The position numbers were made by a program, and so were the translations under genes. A stretch of 64,000 bases of DNA from Coenobita brevimanus (taxonomy: Eukaryota > Arthropoda > Malacostraca > Decapoda > Coenobitidae). Below the pieces are notes generated by a model. The model did no database searches and was not told where the DNA came from. It was given only the letters and a program-made list of their open reading frames with translations. Position 1 is the first letter of the stretch; every line of letters starts with the position of its first letter. Below, in pieces: positions 44,969 to 57,021 of this stretch. The stretch is from NCBI GenBank assembly GCA_032717465.1, contig CM064655.1:16965902-17029901 (forward strand), given 5' to 3'.

Positions 44969-45838
44969 CAGGTATTCCCCGATATTCGATACCCCTAGAC
45001 ATGATACCCCAGCTTAACCATGGGGGTACAAATACCACCATACCCCGTTAGATGATGGCAGCACCCTGGTTTAACAACAGGCCCTCTGAAGTTGCGTCCA
45101 CAGGCGACAGGCTGAAATTTTGAATCATGTGTGTTCCTGTGGCCAGCTGAGCCCGCCTGCCTCCCAGGATGAGCAGAAATGCTTGCACAGCCCCCACAGC
45201 CATTGCTCACCCATATTATTCTTCTCGCACCGGCCATCTCAGATTAAGGAACTCTCTTACGCTCGCCCACCTCGCATCGTGTTGCATCATCAACGTTCCG
45301 CAAAGGAGCACCACTCATCCTCCTTAAAGCCTTCAAACCCCATCTCCGTTGGAGGGTTGGGGGGGGGAGGGGGCTGGTAAGGTTGGGTGATTGTAGCAGG
45401 AGACTGATGCACTGACTCTGAAGGTGGCAATGGAGTGTGATGCAGACTCAGGTGGTGGCAATGGGGTGAAATGCAATGACTCAGGCGGTGGCGATGGAGT
45501 GTGATGCGATGGCTAAGGCAGTGGTGATGGGATGCGATGCGATGGCTCAGGCGGTGGCAATGAGGTGCGATGCGATGGCTCTGGGGGTGGCGATGGATTG
45601 CAATGTGATAACAGAGGAGGTGCTGAGGGAGACAGCTGTGATGACCGGTGAGGTGGCGAGGGAGTCAGAGACAGTGGCCAAAGTGGTGTGGGAGGTGGAG
45701 GATGCGACAAGGAAGGCAGCGATGGAGTGGTGGAGTACCTTAGTGGAGACACAAGTGACACGGGAGACAGGGATCAGCTGGAGGTTAGGTCCAGCACTAG
45801 GGGCCGAGCACGTTCTTGGCAGGAGGAGACCCTGGGTG

Positions 45839-46640
45839 TTATCTGCTGGTTGATGGCAGGGGAGATGCTCTATTGATTGAAGGTTGGGGAGATGTTCTGC
45901 TGGTTGAAGGCTGGGGAGATGCTCTGCTGGTTGAAGGCTGGGGAGATGCTCTGCTGGTTGAAGGCTGGGGAGGTGCTCTGCTGGTTGAAGGCTGGGGAGA
46001 TGCTCTGCACATCATGGGCTGGGGAGATCCTTTGTGGCTCACTGGTGTGGTGGGGGCCTGTTTGAAGAAGGCAGTGATTGTGGTCTGCCTGGCCGCCCTC
46101 TTCTTTTCCTCCAGCATCATCCTATACACATTCATCCCCTCCTCCAGCCAATTAGCTGTGTCCCTGCTTTGTCCTGGGAGAGGGTCATGTGCGTGCATCA
46201 GCGCATTGATCTTGTCCAACATGGTCAGCATCTCCCTCAGAATTGTAATACTGAGGGCTCACACTTAAGGGATGACCTCCTCCTGTGCCTCCTGGTGTGC
46301 CCGCTGAATCTCCACATTGAGGAGCTCCTCATTGCTGAGCTCCCCTATGGCTTTCGAGGACCTCCTCCACATCCTCTCGTTGACCTCCCCGAAGCCTGCC
46401 TCGTGCGACAGTTCCACAATTTCCCGCCACACACGCCGCACCGGAGGAACTTGCACGCCCTCTGGGAAGCCGGCGAAGGAGTGCATGCACTCTGGCCACA
46501 GCTTCCATCACACACCGTTCATGGTGGGCTGGCTAACTTCCAGCCACACTGCAGTGATGTTCTCTTTGGCGTGGTGTATGTTATACCCTTTCCAGAACTT
46601 CTGTACTGTTGTCATATCATCACTGTCACAGGCCCTCAAC
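45839..46640 (-). pseudogene. Tigger transposase C-terminal region
   Basis: Frames 46640-46265 and 46231-45839, minus. They read FWKGYNIHHAKENITAVW, a NGVWWKLWPECMHSF block, VWREIVELSHEAGF, then MLTMLDKINALMHAHDPLPG and YRMMLEEKKRAARQTTITAF. This is the arrangement of Tigger-derived proteins after the DDE domain. The tail consists of 9-residue units (PQPSTSRAS) repeated at 27 bp. It is disrupted between the two pieces and lacks the DDE domain, so it is not functional as it stands. Confidence 0.75.
45880..46020. repeat. 27-bp tandem repeat in the transposase tail
   Basis: GGCTGGGGAGATGCTCTGCT units, five to six copies, in frame with the minus-strand transposase. Confidence 0.88.
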
Positions 46641-46664
46641 AACTGCTGCATAGTGTGGCGGAGG

Positions 46665-48425
46665 TCTATCTATCTATCTATTGCCAGACGCCTCAATCCC
46701 GTTTGGGGTGGCCACAAACTAATCGCCTCCAAGTCACCCTGTCCCCTGCCATTTCACTGCCCTGCTCCCAACTCACACCCCCCTCTCTCATATACCTCTC
46801 CACCCCATCCCTCCATCTCATCCTTGCCCTCCCCCTCCCTCTTCCCCCCTCCACCTCACTCACATACACTCTCTTTGTCAGTCTTTCACCCTCCATCATC
46901 TCCACATGGCCAAACCACCTCAGTGTGTTCCTCATAACGCTTCCTATCACATCCACATCCACACCACAACGCTCCTTTATATCCTCATTTGTCAGCCTGT
47001 CTCTCCATGTGACTCCACAGGCTCCTCTTAAATAACTCATTTCCACTGCTCTCACTCTTGACTTGTGTCCTTCCAACAACGTCCAAGCTTCACTTCCATA
47101 CGTTAGAGTTGGTATCACAATACTGTCATGTAGTAACTTTTTCACTTCCATGCTCACTTCCCTGTTTCTTATCACTGCTTTCAAAGAACCAGCAACCTTT
47201 CTTCCCTGCTGTACCCTTTCAAGCACTTCACCCTCCGAACCTCCATCCTTACTCATCACACTACCCAAGTACTTAAACGTACTCACATTTTCCAATTCCT
47301 CACCATCCAACCTCGCTGTACATTCACTGACTTCACCTCTCTCAAAGACCATCACTTTACTCTTCCCTACATTCACCTTAAGATTCCGTTTCTTACATAC
47401 TCTCCCAAACTCATCCACCAAGCCTTGCAGCTCCCCTTCATCTTCACTCAACAACACAGTATCATCTGCAAACAACAGTACAGGGAGTTTCCAAACACTA
47501 TCCTCTCTCACCAGGTCCACTCCAACATCCACTACCCTACCTTGTACCTCTTTTATTACCCCATCCATGTACAGATTGAACAACCATGGAGACATGACAC
47601 ATCCCTGTTTCAACCCAACTTTCAAAGAGAAAAATTCACTTAGTTCACCATCCACATGCACTGCAGCCTTCGCACCATCATACATACACTTCACAGCATT
47701 CAGCAACTTCCCATCTACTCCATATATTCTTAACACTTTCCACAATCCTTGTCTATCCACCCTGTCATATGCTTTCTCCAAATCCATGAAAGCCACATAC
47801 AATTTCTTTCTCTTCTCTAGAAACTTTTCCACTAAAGATCTAAGAATGAATATCTGATCTACACAACCTCTTCCCTTCCTAAAGCCTCCCTGTTCTTCTC
47901 CAACTAATTTCTTTGTTCTTTCTCTAACTCTGTCAATAAGTATCCTACCATACACTTTTCGTATTATACTGAGAAGACAAATGCCCCTATGATTACCACA
48001 CACTTCTTTTTCCCCTTTTCCTTTGTACAAGGGAATAATTATACCTGACTTCCAATCCTCCGGGACTCTACTTTCCTCCCAGGCCAATCTGCACATCTTC
48101 CACATCCATTCTACTACTATCTCTCCCCCATGCTTCAGCATTACACCACACACTCCATCAATTCCTGGGGCTTTCCCCGATTTAACTTTCTTCATTGCTT
48201 CCACAACTTCTATCCTACTGATTTCTTCCTGTCTTCTCACCTCTCTCCTTCTCCCAGCCACTCCCCAGCCACTTATAATTGCATTACTTCCATCCTCTAT
48301 GTTCAACAATTCCTTAAAGTGTTCTCTCCATCTGCTCACTTTTTCTCCCTTCTCCACTGGCAATCTACCATTTTTATCTTTCACTCCCCTGCTAATTACA
48401 TTTTTCTTTTTATTCATGATACCTT
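46665..48425 (-). mobile_element. LINE-1 copy (GATA-tailed RTE-like), nearly intact RT ORF
   Basis: One continuous minus frame, 48417-46693 (574 codons), covers the pre-RT region, RT and C-terminal domain. Landmarks in order are GKAPGIDGVCG, EEQGGFRKGRGCVDQIF, MDLEKAYDRV, GLKQGCVMSPWLFNLYMDG, LLFADDTVLL, VSTFKYLGSVMSKDGG, YGSEAWTLLEGHK, WFGHVEMMEGE and a C-terminal GHPKRD. The 3' end GGCGTCTGGCAATAGATAG plus (ATAG)n lies at 46665-46697. There is no endonuclease, so it is 5' truncated. The uninterrupted frame suggests a recent insertion and a possible SINE partner. RTE-like versus another APE-LINE clade not settled. Confidence 0.85.
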
Positions 48426-48632
48426 CATATGATTTTATTCAGTTCACATGACTTTTCTTACAAGAGATTAGTTAAGGCTTTCATTAACATCCGTACTCTA
48501 AGACATCTCCCCAAGCTGGGGGGGGGGGGGGAATCATATGAAGGTAGCGTAATAGTGAAGGCCAGTTGGGAGAGGTTCATGGAAAAATTGTCATAACTAC
48601 TTTTTGTTGTGTGGCCCTTGTGCCAGGAATTA
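48426..48632. other. Interval with short inverted repeat
   Basis: TACCTTCATATGATT at 48421-48435 is repeated inverted at about 48532-48547, flanking a G-run (48521-48532). No gene. Confidence 0.55.
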
Positions 48633-50822
48633 CAGTAATCCCTCATTTATCCTGACATAACACAGCCAAAGGCATGTCCGGGTAGTGGCAAAAACCGGAT
48701 AATGAACACTATTCCCCTACCACACACAGACCCTACCTATACCCACCTCCAACCTATAGCTACCTAACTTATTTGTACAGTACCTATGCTTAATTTGGCA
48801 GTGTTTTCCAGTCATTCAGGCATATTTAGACATCAAAACACACATAGGAATATCCAAAGTAATGCTAAACACCAAGAAAACCATGCAGAAAAACCAATGA
48901 AAACCAAAAAACACCCTACCTATACACCACTGAATATACAGTACAGTACTCCTCCTAATATTGGCACTTTTCAGGTCAATCTGCCACATTTAGACATCAA
49001 AACACACATAGGAATATCCAGAATAATGCTAAACACCAAGAAAACCATGGAAAAAAACACCAAAAAATAACAAACACCCAACCTATACACTACTGTGCGT
49101 ACAGTACCTCTCCTAATTTTGGCACTGTTTTCAGGTCAATCCGCCATATTTAGACATCAAAATACACATATATCCAAAGTAATGCTAAATGCCTAGAAAA
49201 CCAGGAAAAAAAAAAAAACACTGAAAACCAAAAAACACCCTACCGATACACCAATGTATGTACAGTACTCCTCCTAATTTTGGCACTGTTTTCAGGTCAA
49301 TCTGCCACATCTAGACATCAAAACACACATAGGAATATCCAAAGTAATGATAAACACCAAGAAAACCATAAAAAAAAAAAAAAAAACTGCAAACCAAAAA
49401 ACCCTACCTATACACCAATGTATGTACAGTACCTCCCCTAATTTAGGCACTGTTTTCAGGTCAATCTGCCACATTTAGACATCAAAACACACATAGGAAT
49501 ATCCAAAGTAATGCTAAACACCAAGAAAACCATAAAAAAGAAAAAAACAAAAAACAAAAAACACCCTACATTTACATAACTGTACAGTATGTACTGTACA
49601 GTACCCCTCCTTATTTTGGCACTGTTTTCAGGTCAGTCTGCCATAATTAGACACAAAAACACACATGATTATCCATATTAATGCTAAACACCATGAAAAC
49701 AATGCATAAACAACAAAAATCAACAAAAAATTGACGTCGATTTGAAAATCTGTCTGTGACAAGTGATTGCTCCCGGGGCTCAAAAAAAATTCCACAGCCA
49801 AATATGACACCATAAATTGGTTATATTGGTATAAATTGTATACCATCATCTTTGCTGGTGTTTAAGACAGGCTAATAACAACACACACAACTGAAAAGTA
49901 AGAGTACGAAATTCAAGCAGGAATAAAGTTTTCAGGAGTAAATCTTACCTTCATATAACTTCCTGCTATCCTAATTCAAAATTTTGTCAACATCTTCTAT
50001 GAGTTAAGCATGTCTTGATGCAGAATTTCATGAGCTTTCTCGTGATCACCACGGAATTTTCATGTGGCCAATAGTAGTCAAATAAATTGTAAAAAACTTT
50101 GAAAACTCACGAGTCAATGTTATCACCACTGAAGAGGGAAAGGACTTCGGGAGTGAGGGGGAAGCCGGGAGGGTATGGAGGAGGGAAGGGGGGGGAGAGG
50201 CGAGGCTGTGGGCAGGATTCTCCCCCTTCTGTCAACAGGCAGACGAGCGCTTTTGTCATACATTTACTCGTGGCTTGTGGTCTGTTAGATGCTGAGTGGC
50301 TATACGGAAACACAATGCATTGCGACTGGGGGACTTTCGACCTTCGACAGAGAGGTGGACAGCCGTTGTCAGTGAACATGTACTCGTGGCTTGTGGTCTG
50401 TGTTTGATTGAGGTGGTGGTTGGGAAAGACTTAGCCCCCGTGGCTGCGCAATATTAGACATTCGGTGGGGAATGCACACAGACGTTTTGACACTGCTTGC
50501 GGGTTACAGCCACATTACTCGGGTGCTGGAGGTTCGTTGGGAGTGATACGACGAGCACACGATTTTGACCATTCAGTACAGGATCAGACGGACATTTTAG
50601 CTCTGGTTGTGGGTTACAGACTACTTCCCGCTCATGGCTTGAGCCCAGTGGTCACAATACCGAATGTTTGGATATGTCAGCTGGCTGTCCGAAGTTCTCG
50701 GGCACTTTTACGTCCGGATAACAGCAAGTAAATTCGGATAATGGTTTAATAGAGCCAAGGCCCAGTGTCCGGATACTGAATATATTTGGATAACGAACGT
50801 CCGGATAATTGAGGAATCATTG
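48633..50822. mobile_element. 2.2-kb pogo-like element filled with satellite
   Basis: TIRs CAGTAATCCCTCATTTATCC (left) and CAATGATTCCTCAATTATCC (right, revcomp), with TA at 48631-48632 and 50823-50824. The right inner part (50680-50810) repeats a CCGGATAA motif several times. The left half is a satellite array (48796-49870). No transposase is seen; frames at 50099-50407 and 50465-50731 are not recognised. Confidence 0.78.
48796..49870. repeat. Satellite array, ~160-170-bp unit, six copies
   Basis: Units start with GGCACTGTTTTCAGGTCAAT-like sequence near 48796, 48962, 49119, 49279, 49446 and 49617 (periods about 166, 157, 160, 167, 171). Each contains TTTAGACATCAAAACACACA and ends with an A-rich stretch then TACAGTAC. 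Confined to the TA-flanked element. Confidence 0.88.
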
Positions 50823-51005
50823 TAATGTACTGTGTCGTGTGCCCTTGTGCACGAATACAACGAACTGTGTTAGCAGACTCTGAGAGGAAGAAGAGCAGTG
50901 TATTCCTGTAGAACTCATGTTATACAGTTGGGACTGTGAGGACCTGCAACAGTCAGACCAGCAAGGATCATTGGATCTGCTTATCAAAGTCAAAATAGTG
51001 AAGGA

Positions 51006-52130
51006 ATGAAGGTAATACTATGTCTAGCCACCGTGTTATACTCAAAATCCATATTGCTTGTCATAAAGTTTGTAATTCCAGAGTGGAAGTGTCCAAAATG
51101 GTGGACAAAAGAAACAATCCTGCCACCACCACAAACCACCCATGCAGCAAAATCAGAAATATGTGGACACTGTAACACTAAAGTGACAAAGACTCGAAAA
51201 AAGAGTGAAAGGATGGAATGTGGCTGTTGCAAATATTGGGTCCATGCTAGATGTGAAGGAATCTCTAGTGACAAGTACAAACTTTTGAAGAATATTGCTA
51301 AAAAAGTGAAGTTCTGTTTGTGGGAAGCTGGCAAACCAGTTTCTAGCCAATCTTGCTCCAGTAAAGGAACAAGTAGACAGAAACACAAAGAAAATAGATG
51401 AAATTGAAGAAAAAACGATTAGGCAAAAGACTCATTTTGAGAATATCACGAAAGAAAAACTTGCACTGGTGGACAAAGTGGTAGAAGGAAAAATTAATGA
51501 ACATCGGGAAGTGATGGAAAAAGTGGTCACTGAAAAGACTATACACCTTGTTACAAATAAAAACAGCAAAGTGAGGGATGAAATCCAGGAGGATATCATG
51601 GTTGCAATCTCAGATGAAAGGGATAAAACCATGTTAGGAGCAGGAATGTAATCCTAGCAAATGTGCAAGAACCAGACACAGATGACCTTGAAGCTGGCAA
51701 CGTTGTTGATCTGAACTCAAATACCTCTTTTTCAAATAAAATTAAACTCAAGCCTGAAGATTTTGCTATCACCAACACTGACAGACTCCACAGTGGCCAA
51801 AGAGGAGAAAGATCAAATTGGAACAAACCAAGGCTACTTAAAGTAAGGCTGCAATCAGAAGAAATGGTCAAAAAGGTAACCAGTGCTGTCTCCAAAGTAA
51901 ACCTTCAATCTGGAGAAAATGAAATATGAATTTTCTGTGACCCATGCAGGAAAGAACAGACGGCCAGGAAAGAACTGACTGCACAGGCAGAGGAGAAGAG
52001 GAAAGATGAACCAGAGTCCCCACACAAATGGACTGCAGACCATAAGAATGCCAGGGTGATTAAGGTACTCAAGGGCAGGCAGATGAAGGGTCAGAGGTCC
52101 TTTCTTACCCACTCCTATAGACTCCAAAGA
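51006..52130 (+). pseudogene. CR1-like ORF1 protein remnant
   Basis: The first frame (51006-51401) has a PHD-type finger: CGHCNTKV, then MECGCCKYWVHARCEGI and a late Cys pair position. After a frameshift follow a coiled-coil-like Lys/Glu-rich stretch (51380-51650) and an RRM-like segment (NVILANVQEP, LKVRLQSEEMVKK; 51655-51930). This is the usual order for CR1 ORF1 nucleic-acid-binding proteins. At least two frame breaks and stops. Confidence 0.72.
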
Positions 52131-52473
52131 TAAAGGCAGTAACCCACACCATACTTACAAATGTTTATACACACCTGGATGGCTTGAGTAAGACTACTGA
52201 GCTGGTGGCAGTACTGAAGGAAGAGAAACCTGATCCTGTCCTTCTTACTGAAACTAAAACAAATAGTGAAATGTCGAATGCGAGTTTATTCAACACCTAT
52301 CACTACCAGGTCGTCCGGAAGGACAGACAGGGCCAGGTGGCACCAGAAGGCAGAGTAACAATCTTAGTAAAACAGGAAATCAGAGGCAGAGAGGAGTGCG
52401 GTAACTCATTTATCAAGCCATTTAGCAGAAAAGACAGTATGGTGTGTGGTCCAATGCAAAGAGGGACAAAGTA

Positions 52474-53275
52474 CTGTATGCAGCACACCCTCACACATCG
52501 CGAGTTTAAAGGCGGCAGTAATCATTGCATTCTAAGATTTCGCATTGTGTATATCAAAGAACCTATGGGAAAAATGGTATGTGGTGAACAGCTCACCCAG
52601 GGCTTGGTCTTCGGGTTCCCTTTCCAACCTACTGTACCTTGCTCATACTTTGTCTAATAAAACTTCTAGTTGGACCAACAAATAAAACAACAAACAGAAC
52701 ACCATGCAACTTTATTTAAGTGACTTCTGGGTTTGTATAAGAAAGGAGAGGGGTGGGTATCCAAAGCTCGGGGTGTCTACTCTTGCCCTGTCACTCTCTC
52801 TGTCACTGCTGAGGTCTCCTGGAGGTGCCATAAAGCCTTCAAAGTTGATTGCTGAGACCACAGACATGGCATCCATCTGAGTCGATGTTCCTGGTCTTGG
52901 GACATGATGAACAGGTGGGTACTGCTAAGATGCTAAAACAGACCACAGGATGCGAGGCACAACACATGTTCTTGCAGCAATATGGAGGCGAAGTGTCTGT
53001 TTACCCTACTAAAGTCTGTAGATGGCATGCAGACAGCTTGCCAGCCGCCCGCCATTTTGAATCTGGCTCATTGCCAGCCACCTGCCTTCATGTGACTGAC
53101 TTGCATTGGCCAGCCCGACACTCGTAATAATGGCGGGTAGTCCATTTTTGCCTTGGAATCATAGACAATTTGCATGCAGGGAAGTCTGATTAGCAGATTT
53201 CATATTCGATAAAAATAAGCATTTTCTGGACTGACCTCGCATTGTAGGTGATTCGCACTGTGTGGGGGTGCACTG
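52474..53275. mobile_element. pogo-like insertion in the CR1 endonuclease
   Basis: TA at 52472-52473 and 53276-53277; ends CTGTATGCAGCACACCCTCA and, revcomp, CAGTGCACCCCCACACAGTG. Removing it with one TA joins the endonuclease frame as Lys-Val-Leu-Gly-Ala-Ile-Tyr-Arg. 802 bp, no transposase. Confidence 0.75.
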
Positions 53276-54900
53276 TAGTATTAGGAGCCATCTATAGAAC
53301 CCGATCAAATATAGAGAACAATGCCAGGATCTCTGATGTAATTACAGAGAGTGAGCGATATGGTAGAAATAAGCAAATACTAATATGTGGTGACTTTAAT
53401 TACAGTAACACAAACTGACACAAACTGGGAAGACAACACAGTACAAGAAGGCACACAAGACCACAGTCAAGCAAGAATCTTCCTGGACTTGGTTGCTCAT
53501 TGCTTCTTCACACAGCATGTACAAGACTGGGCAGACCTCAGAGAATGAAATAATCCATCCGGGCTAGACCTAATATTCTCTAAATTAGAGAATGAGGTAG
53601 TAGATGTAAAGTATCTAGTCTCCCCCCTACGTTGTAGCAAGCATGCAGTGATATTATTCACCTTCGATGGGGAGAGTTGGAGAACAAGCCAGTGTCAAGT
53701 GAGAATACATCACAAAGATTAAATACAGTAACCATAAGGCAGACAAAGAACAGATGAAAGAGCTATTTGGAAAGATTCACTGGGACAAATTATTTGAAAA
53801 GTTTGATACTGAAGAAATATGAGGCAAATTTCTAGAAACACAGCTACAACAGTGTAGTCAGAGTGTACCAATCTATGGTAATAGGAAACAGTGCACCAGG
53901 CCTATGTGGATGAACAACAGACTCTAGACAATAACTGAGGAGACGGAACAAATGTAGCAGAAATGAAAGACACCCCACAGACGTACCACTAAATTCAACC
54001 ATGCGAAGAAGGTAGCACTGGACTCACGGAAAACACAAAGCACTTCTCGGCCCACATCAGGTCTAAGACTAATGTCAAGGAAAAAGTGACGAGATTACAG
54101 ACAGCAGATGGCAAAATGACCAACAAAGACAGACACACAGTTGAAACTTTGAATGGGGATTTCAAAAGAGTATTTGTAAGAGTAGATGTGGCACAAGATC
54201 TCCCATATACCATAAGGTGAAGAATTATAAACTGTCAGTGCCAATTCATGAAGAAAGTGTGTGCAAGATACTCCTTTCATTTAATGAAAACAAATGCCCT
54301 GGTCCATAAGATATAAGAGCAACCCTTTGCATTACAGCACTGTGTCTACGGTGATGGAGAGCTTGATCAGGAATGAGATAGTAAGCCAACTCAAAAGGAA
54401 GAACATCATGTCGATGCCCAGCACTGGTTCAGGAGTAACAGGAGCTGTGTGACCATCTTGTTGACATACTTGAAGGACATCATCGATGTAGTGGATAAAA
54501 AGGATTGTGTCAATGCAAACTACCTGGACTATGAGAAGGCATTCGATAGGGTACCACATAAAAGGCTGATCATTAAGCTGGACTCTCAAGAGATCAGGGG
54601 AACTACAAAAAAGGTGGCTGGCAAGCTGATCCCACAGTCTCAATATTGGACTGGCTACCAGTGCACAGAGCAGCACCACAAGAATCTGTAGTCAGCCCTG
54701 TCCTCTTCACTGACAATGTCAACAACCTGGTCTCTAGTCTTGAATCACAGGCTAGCCTATTTGCCAATGATGCAAAGATTTACAGGATGATAAAGACCCA
54801 AGAAGATGTAGATGTACTGCAGAGGGATATGGACAGGCTAGAGGACTGGAACAGCAAAATGAAAGACAATGCACTTTGGAAGCCAGAACAGGTCTGACTT

Positions 54901-55085
54901 CAGCCTGAATGGAATCACTTTGGAGGTCTGACTACTGGTACAGCCTGAATGGAATCACTTTGGAGGTCTGACTACTGGTACAGCCTGAATGGAATCATCT
55001 TGGAGGTCTGACTACAGCCTGAATGGAATCACCCTGGAGGTCTGACTACAGCCTGAATGGGATCACCTTGGACAAGTCTCCAGTA
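54901..55085 (+). repeat. 40/34-bp tandem expansion in the LINE RT gene
   Basis: Units start CAGCCTGAATGGAATCA at 54901, 54941, 54981, 55015 and 55049 (periods 40, 40, 34, 34). They lie right after the RT segment ending near 54897. Confidence 0.9.
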
Positions 55086-55110
55086 GAAAAGGACCTCGGA
55101 GTACACCCAT

Positions 55111-55705
55111 ACCTGCTATACAATACACCGCCATAGTGACGTAAAAAAATTAACACCCTTCCCCACCTATTGATGGCCAGTCCCTTGTTGTCCAATGGGT
55201 TTTTATCTGATAGTTTCCTTTTTAACCGATTTTGATGACAGTTTCCTTTTTAACCGATTTTGATGACAGTTTCCTTTTTAACCGATTCTGATATTGCAGA
55301 CTTGAATTTGTGTTAGGTTGATTTATAAACTGTTTTTAAGACTTGGATTAATGTGCTTTAGTCACAGGAGGGGTGAACACTTGTCATTCTGGGGTACAGT
55401 TTACTAGGTCTGATTTTTTTCAAGACTTATTTTTGATGATTTTCAGATTGTATTTTTGGGTTTAGGTGAGTTATAGACTGCTTTAGGCTTAGTTTAGCTT
55501 GTTTTAAAGCTATCTGGGGGTTTAGGTAAGCTAGGAACTTGTTTCGGATAATTTGGGTGGGTTTTGGACTTCACCGGGTGGGGATCCCAAGGATCTCCAA
55601 CACATCTCTAAAGTTTCTACATTATAACATCCCTGGTTAATGATACCCCAGCTCAACAATGGGTTTTCCCAGACACATCTTATCATTATAATGAAGACGA
55701 GGTTT
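55111..55705. mobile_element. Insertion related to the Tigger end at 44969
   Basis: Non-LINE sequence between two LINE parts, bounded by TA. It includes GATACCCCAGCTCAACAATG, similar to 45003-45025. It also contains a 28-bp repeat (GACAGTTTCCTTTTTAACCG, 55208-55290). TIRs are not clear. Confidence 0.5.
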
Positions 55706-56267
55706 ACTGGTCTCAGCAGATTTCAAGTTCTCAACATGCAGCCACAGTAGCAGCAAAGGCCAACAGCAGACTCGGCATAATTAAGAGAAACTTTGAGTAC
55801 CTCAAGAAATTCTGCGATCACTGTACACTACCCTGGTCAGACCAATTCTGGACTATGGTGCAGTGCTGGTCCCTGCACCTCATCAAAGACATTAGCTAAT
55901 ATATTGGAATGGGAACAGCACACTGCTCCAAAACTAGAATGGTACTGGAGCTGTCAGAGTTATGTTACGAAGAGAGATGCACAGCCCTAGGACTGCAGAC
56001 GCTGAAGTGTGTGAGGATAAGGTAGAAGTAGAAGTTTTTGAGGTCCTCCATGGGTATGATGATGTCCCCGCCTCCAGGTTCTTCACACTGAGCACCACAA
56101 ACCTGAGAGGCCACTCCTTCAAGCTAGCCAAATCTGACCATTGGAGTACCACAATGAGGGGCAGCTGGTTCTCCATCTGGACCATTAACAAGTGGAATGC
56201 CCTACCCAACCACATGGTCACAGCACCAATTAGGCTATAAGCACGTTTAAATCGATGTGATATGCAT

Positions 56268-56368
56268 GAGGCAGTGGCAGAAGCGATAGAGAGGCTGCCT
56301 GCAGTCCTAATGGACCCAGGTTCGAATCCCAGCCGGGGCAGAGAACAGTTTAAGGATATGAATTTCTT

Positions 56369-56399
<31 letters not shown>

Positions 56400-56400
56400 A
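56268..56400 (+). mobile_element. tRNA-derived SINE with poly-A tail
   Basis: The tRNA-like head 56268-56343 has A-box-like TGGCAGAAGCGATAGAG and a perfect B box GGTTCGAATCC (56319-56329). A short body and poly-A (56369-56400) follow. It lies just after the CR1 3' end. Confidence 0.7.
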
Positions 56401-57021
56401 CTTCTGATCTACCAGATGACCCGCCGACGTCATAAATGTACCCCCGCTAATACCAATACACCAGACCTGTATGAGACAGCCCTAGCATGTATTCAGTATG
56501 GATGGTGGGTGTTAGTGTTGAAGTGGTGACATGTGGAGATGTAGGAGGACTACTGGGACTTGAGAATAGGCCCTGAAGGCTTTGCCCAGAGTTGGGAAAA
56601 AAAGAAAAAAAAAAAAAAAAAAAAAAAAAAAAGGAGGGGGTATAAAACATTAGTAAGGCTGGCACAGACAGAAGAGTGGGGACTAAACAAGATCTTTTCT
56701 TATTCCTCTACTAAATATGACTGGGTAAGCAATGATGGGATCCCTTTTTTCTTCATCTTAGCTTTTAAGATTCTTACCTCGCTTACACTTCACAGGGATT
56801 CCTGCATATACCGTAACATTAGCTAGTCTGAGAGTCTGAGCAGGCATACCTATGGAAAACGGGAGGGTTGATATCTGCTTATCTTAGTAGCACTCCTTTG
56901 AAAAGAAGCAATGGCTGTTGGCATACACATGCAGGATCATGTTCTTACTGGTCTATATCTCAAGATGCTCTTTGGATTGAATATAAAGGCAAAGTCTGAA
57001 TAACTGCATCATTTCACTACC
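56401..57021. other. Interval without recognised genes
   Basis: Contains a second A-run (about 56597-56632); otherwise nothing supported. Confidence 0.5.

Larger units (their letters stand above)
44969..46664 (-). mobile_element. Tigger element with transposase C-terminus
   Basis: The left end CAGGTATTCCCCGATATTCG follows TA (44967-44968) and interrupts LINE-2 copy D. A related sequence lies at 55638-55665 (GATACCCCAGCT). The minus strand carries the C-terminal part of a Tigger/pogo transposase (46640-45839). The right side is cut by the LINE-1 insertion at 46665, so the catalytic region and right TIR are not visible. GATG/CAG-type triplet-rich repeats fill 45400-45700. Confidence 0.72.
51006..56245 (+). 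mobile_element. CR1-like LINE with ORF1 and ORF2, decayed
   Basis: ORF1 (51006-52130) is followed by ORF2. The ORF2 endonuclease start (about 52155-52471), the endonuclease end (53277-53660, with ICGDFN), RT (54449-54897) and the C-terminal region (55735-56240, ending WNALPNHMV) follow in order. Two TA-flanked insertions (52474-53275, 55111-55705) and a 40-bp repeat expansion (54901-55085) break it. The RT box is FAND instead of FADD. Dead but unusually complete in domain order. Confidence 0.82.

Noticed and set aside
47063..47857. Plus-strand 264-codon frame
   Set aside because: Antisense shadow of the LINE-1 RT; the minus frame carries all RT motifs.
51153..51386. Minus-strand frame over CR1 ORF1
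   Set aside because: Antisense to the PHD-finger-bearing ORF1.
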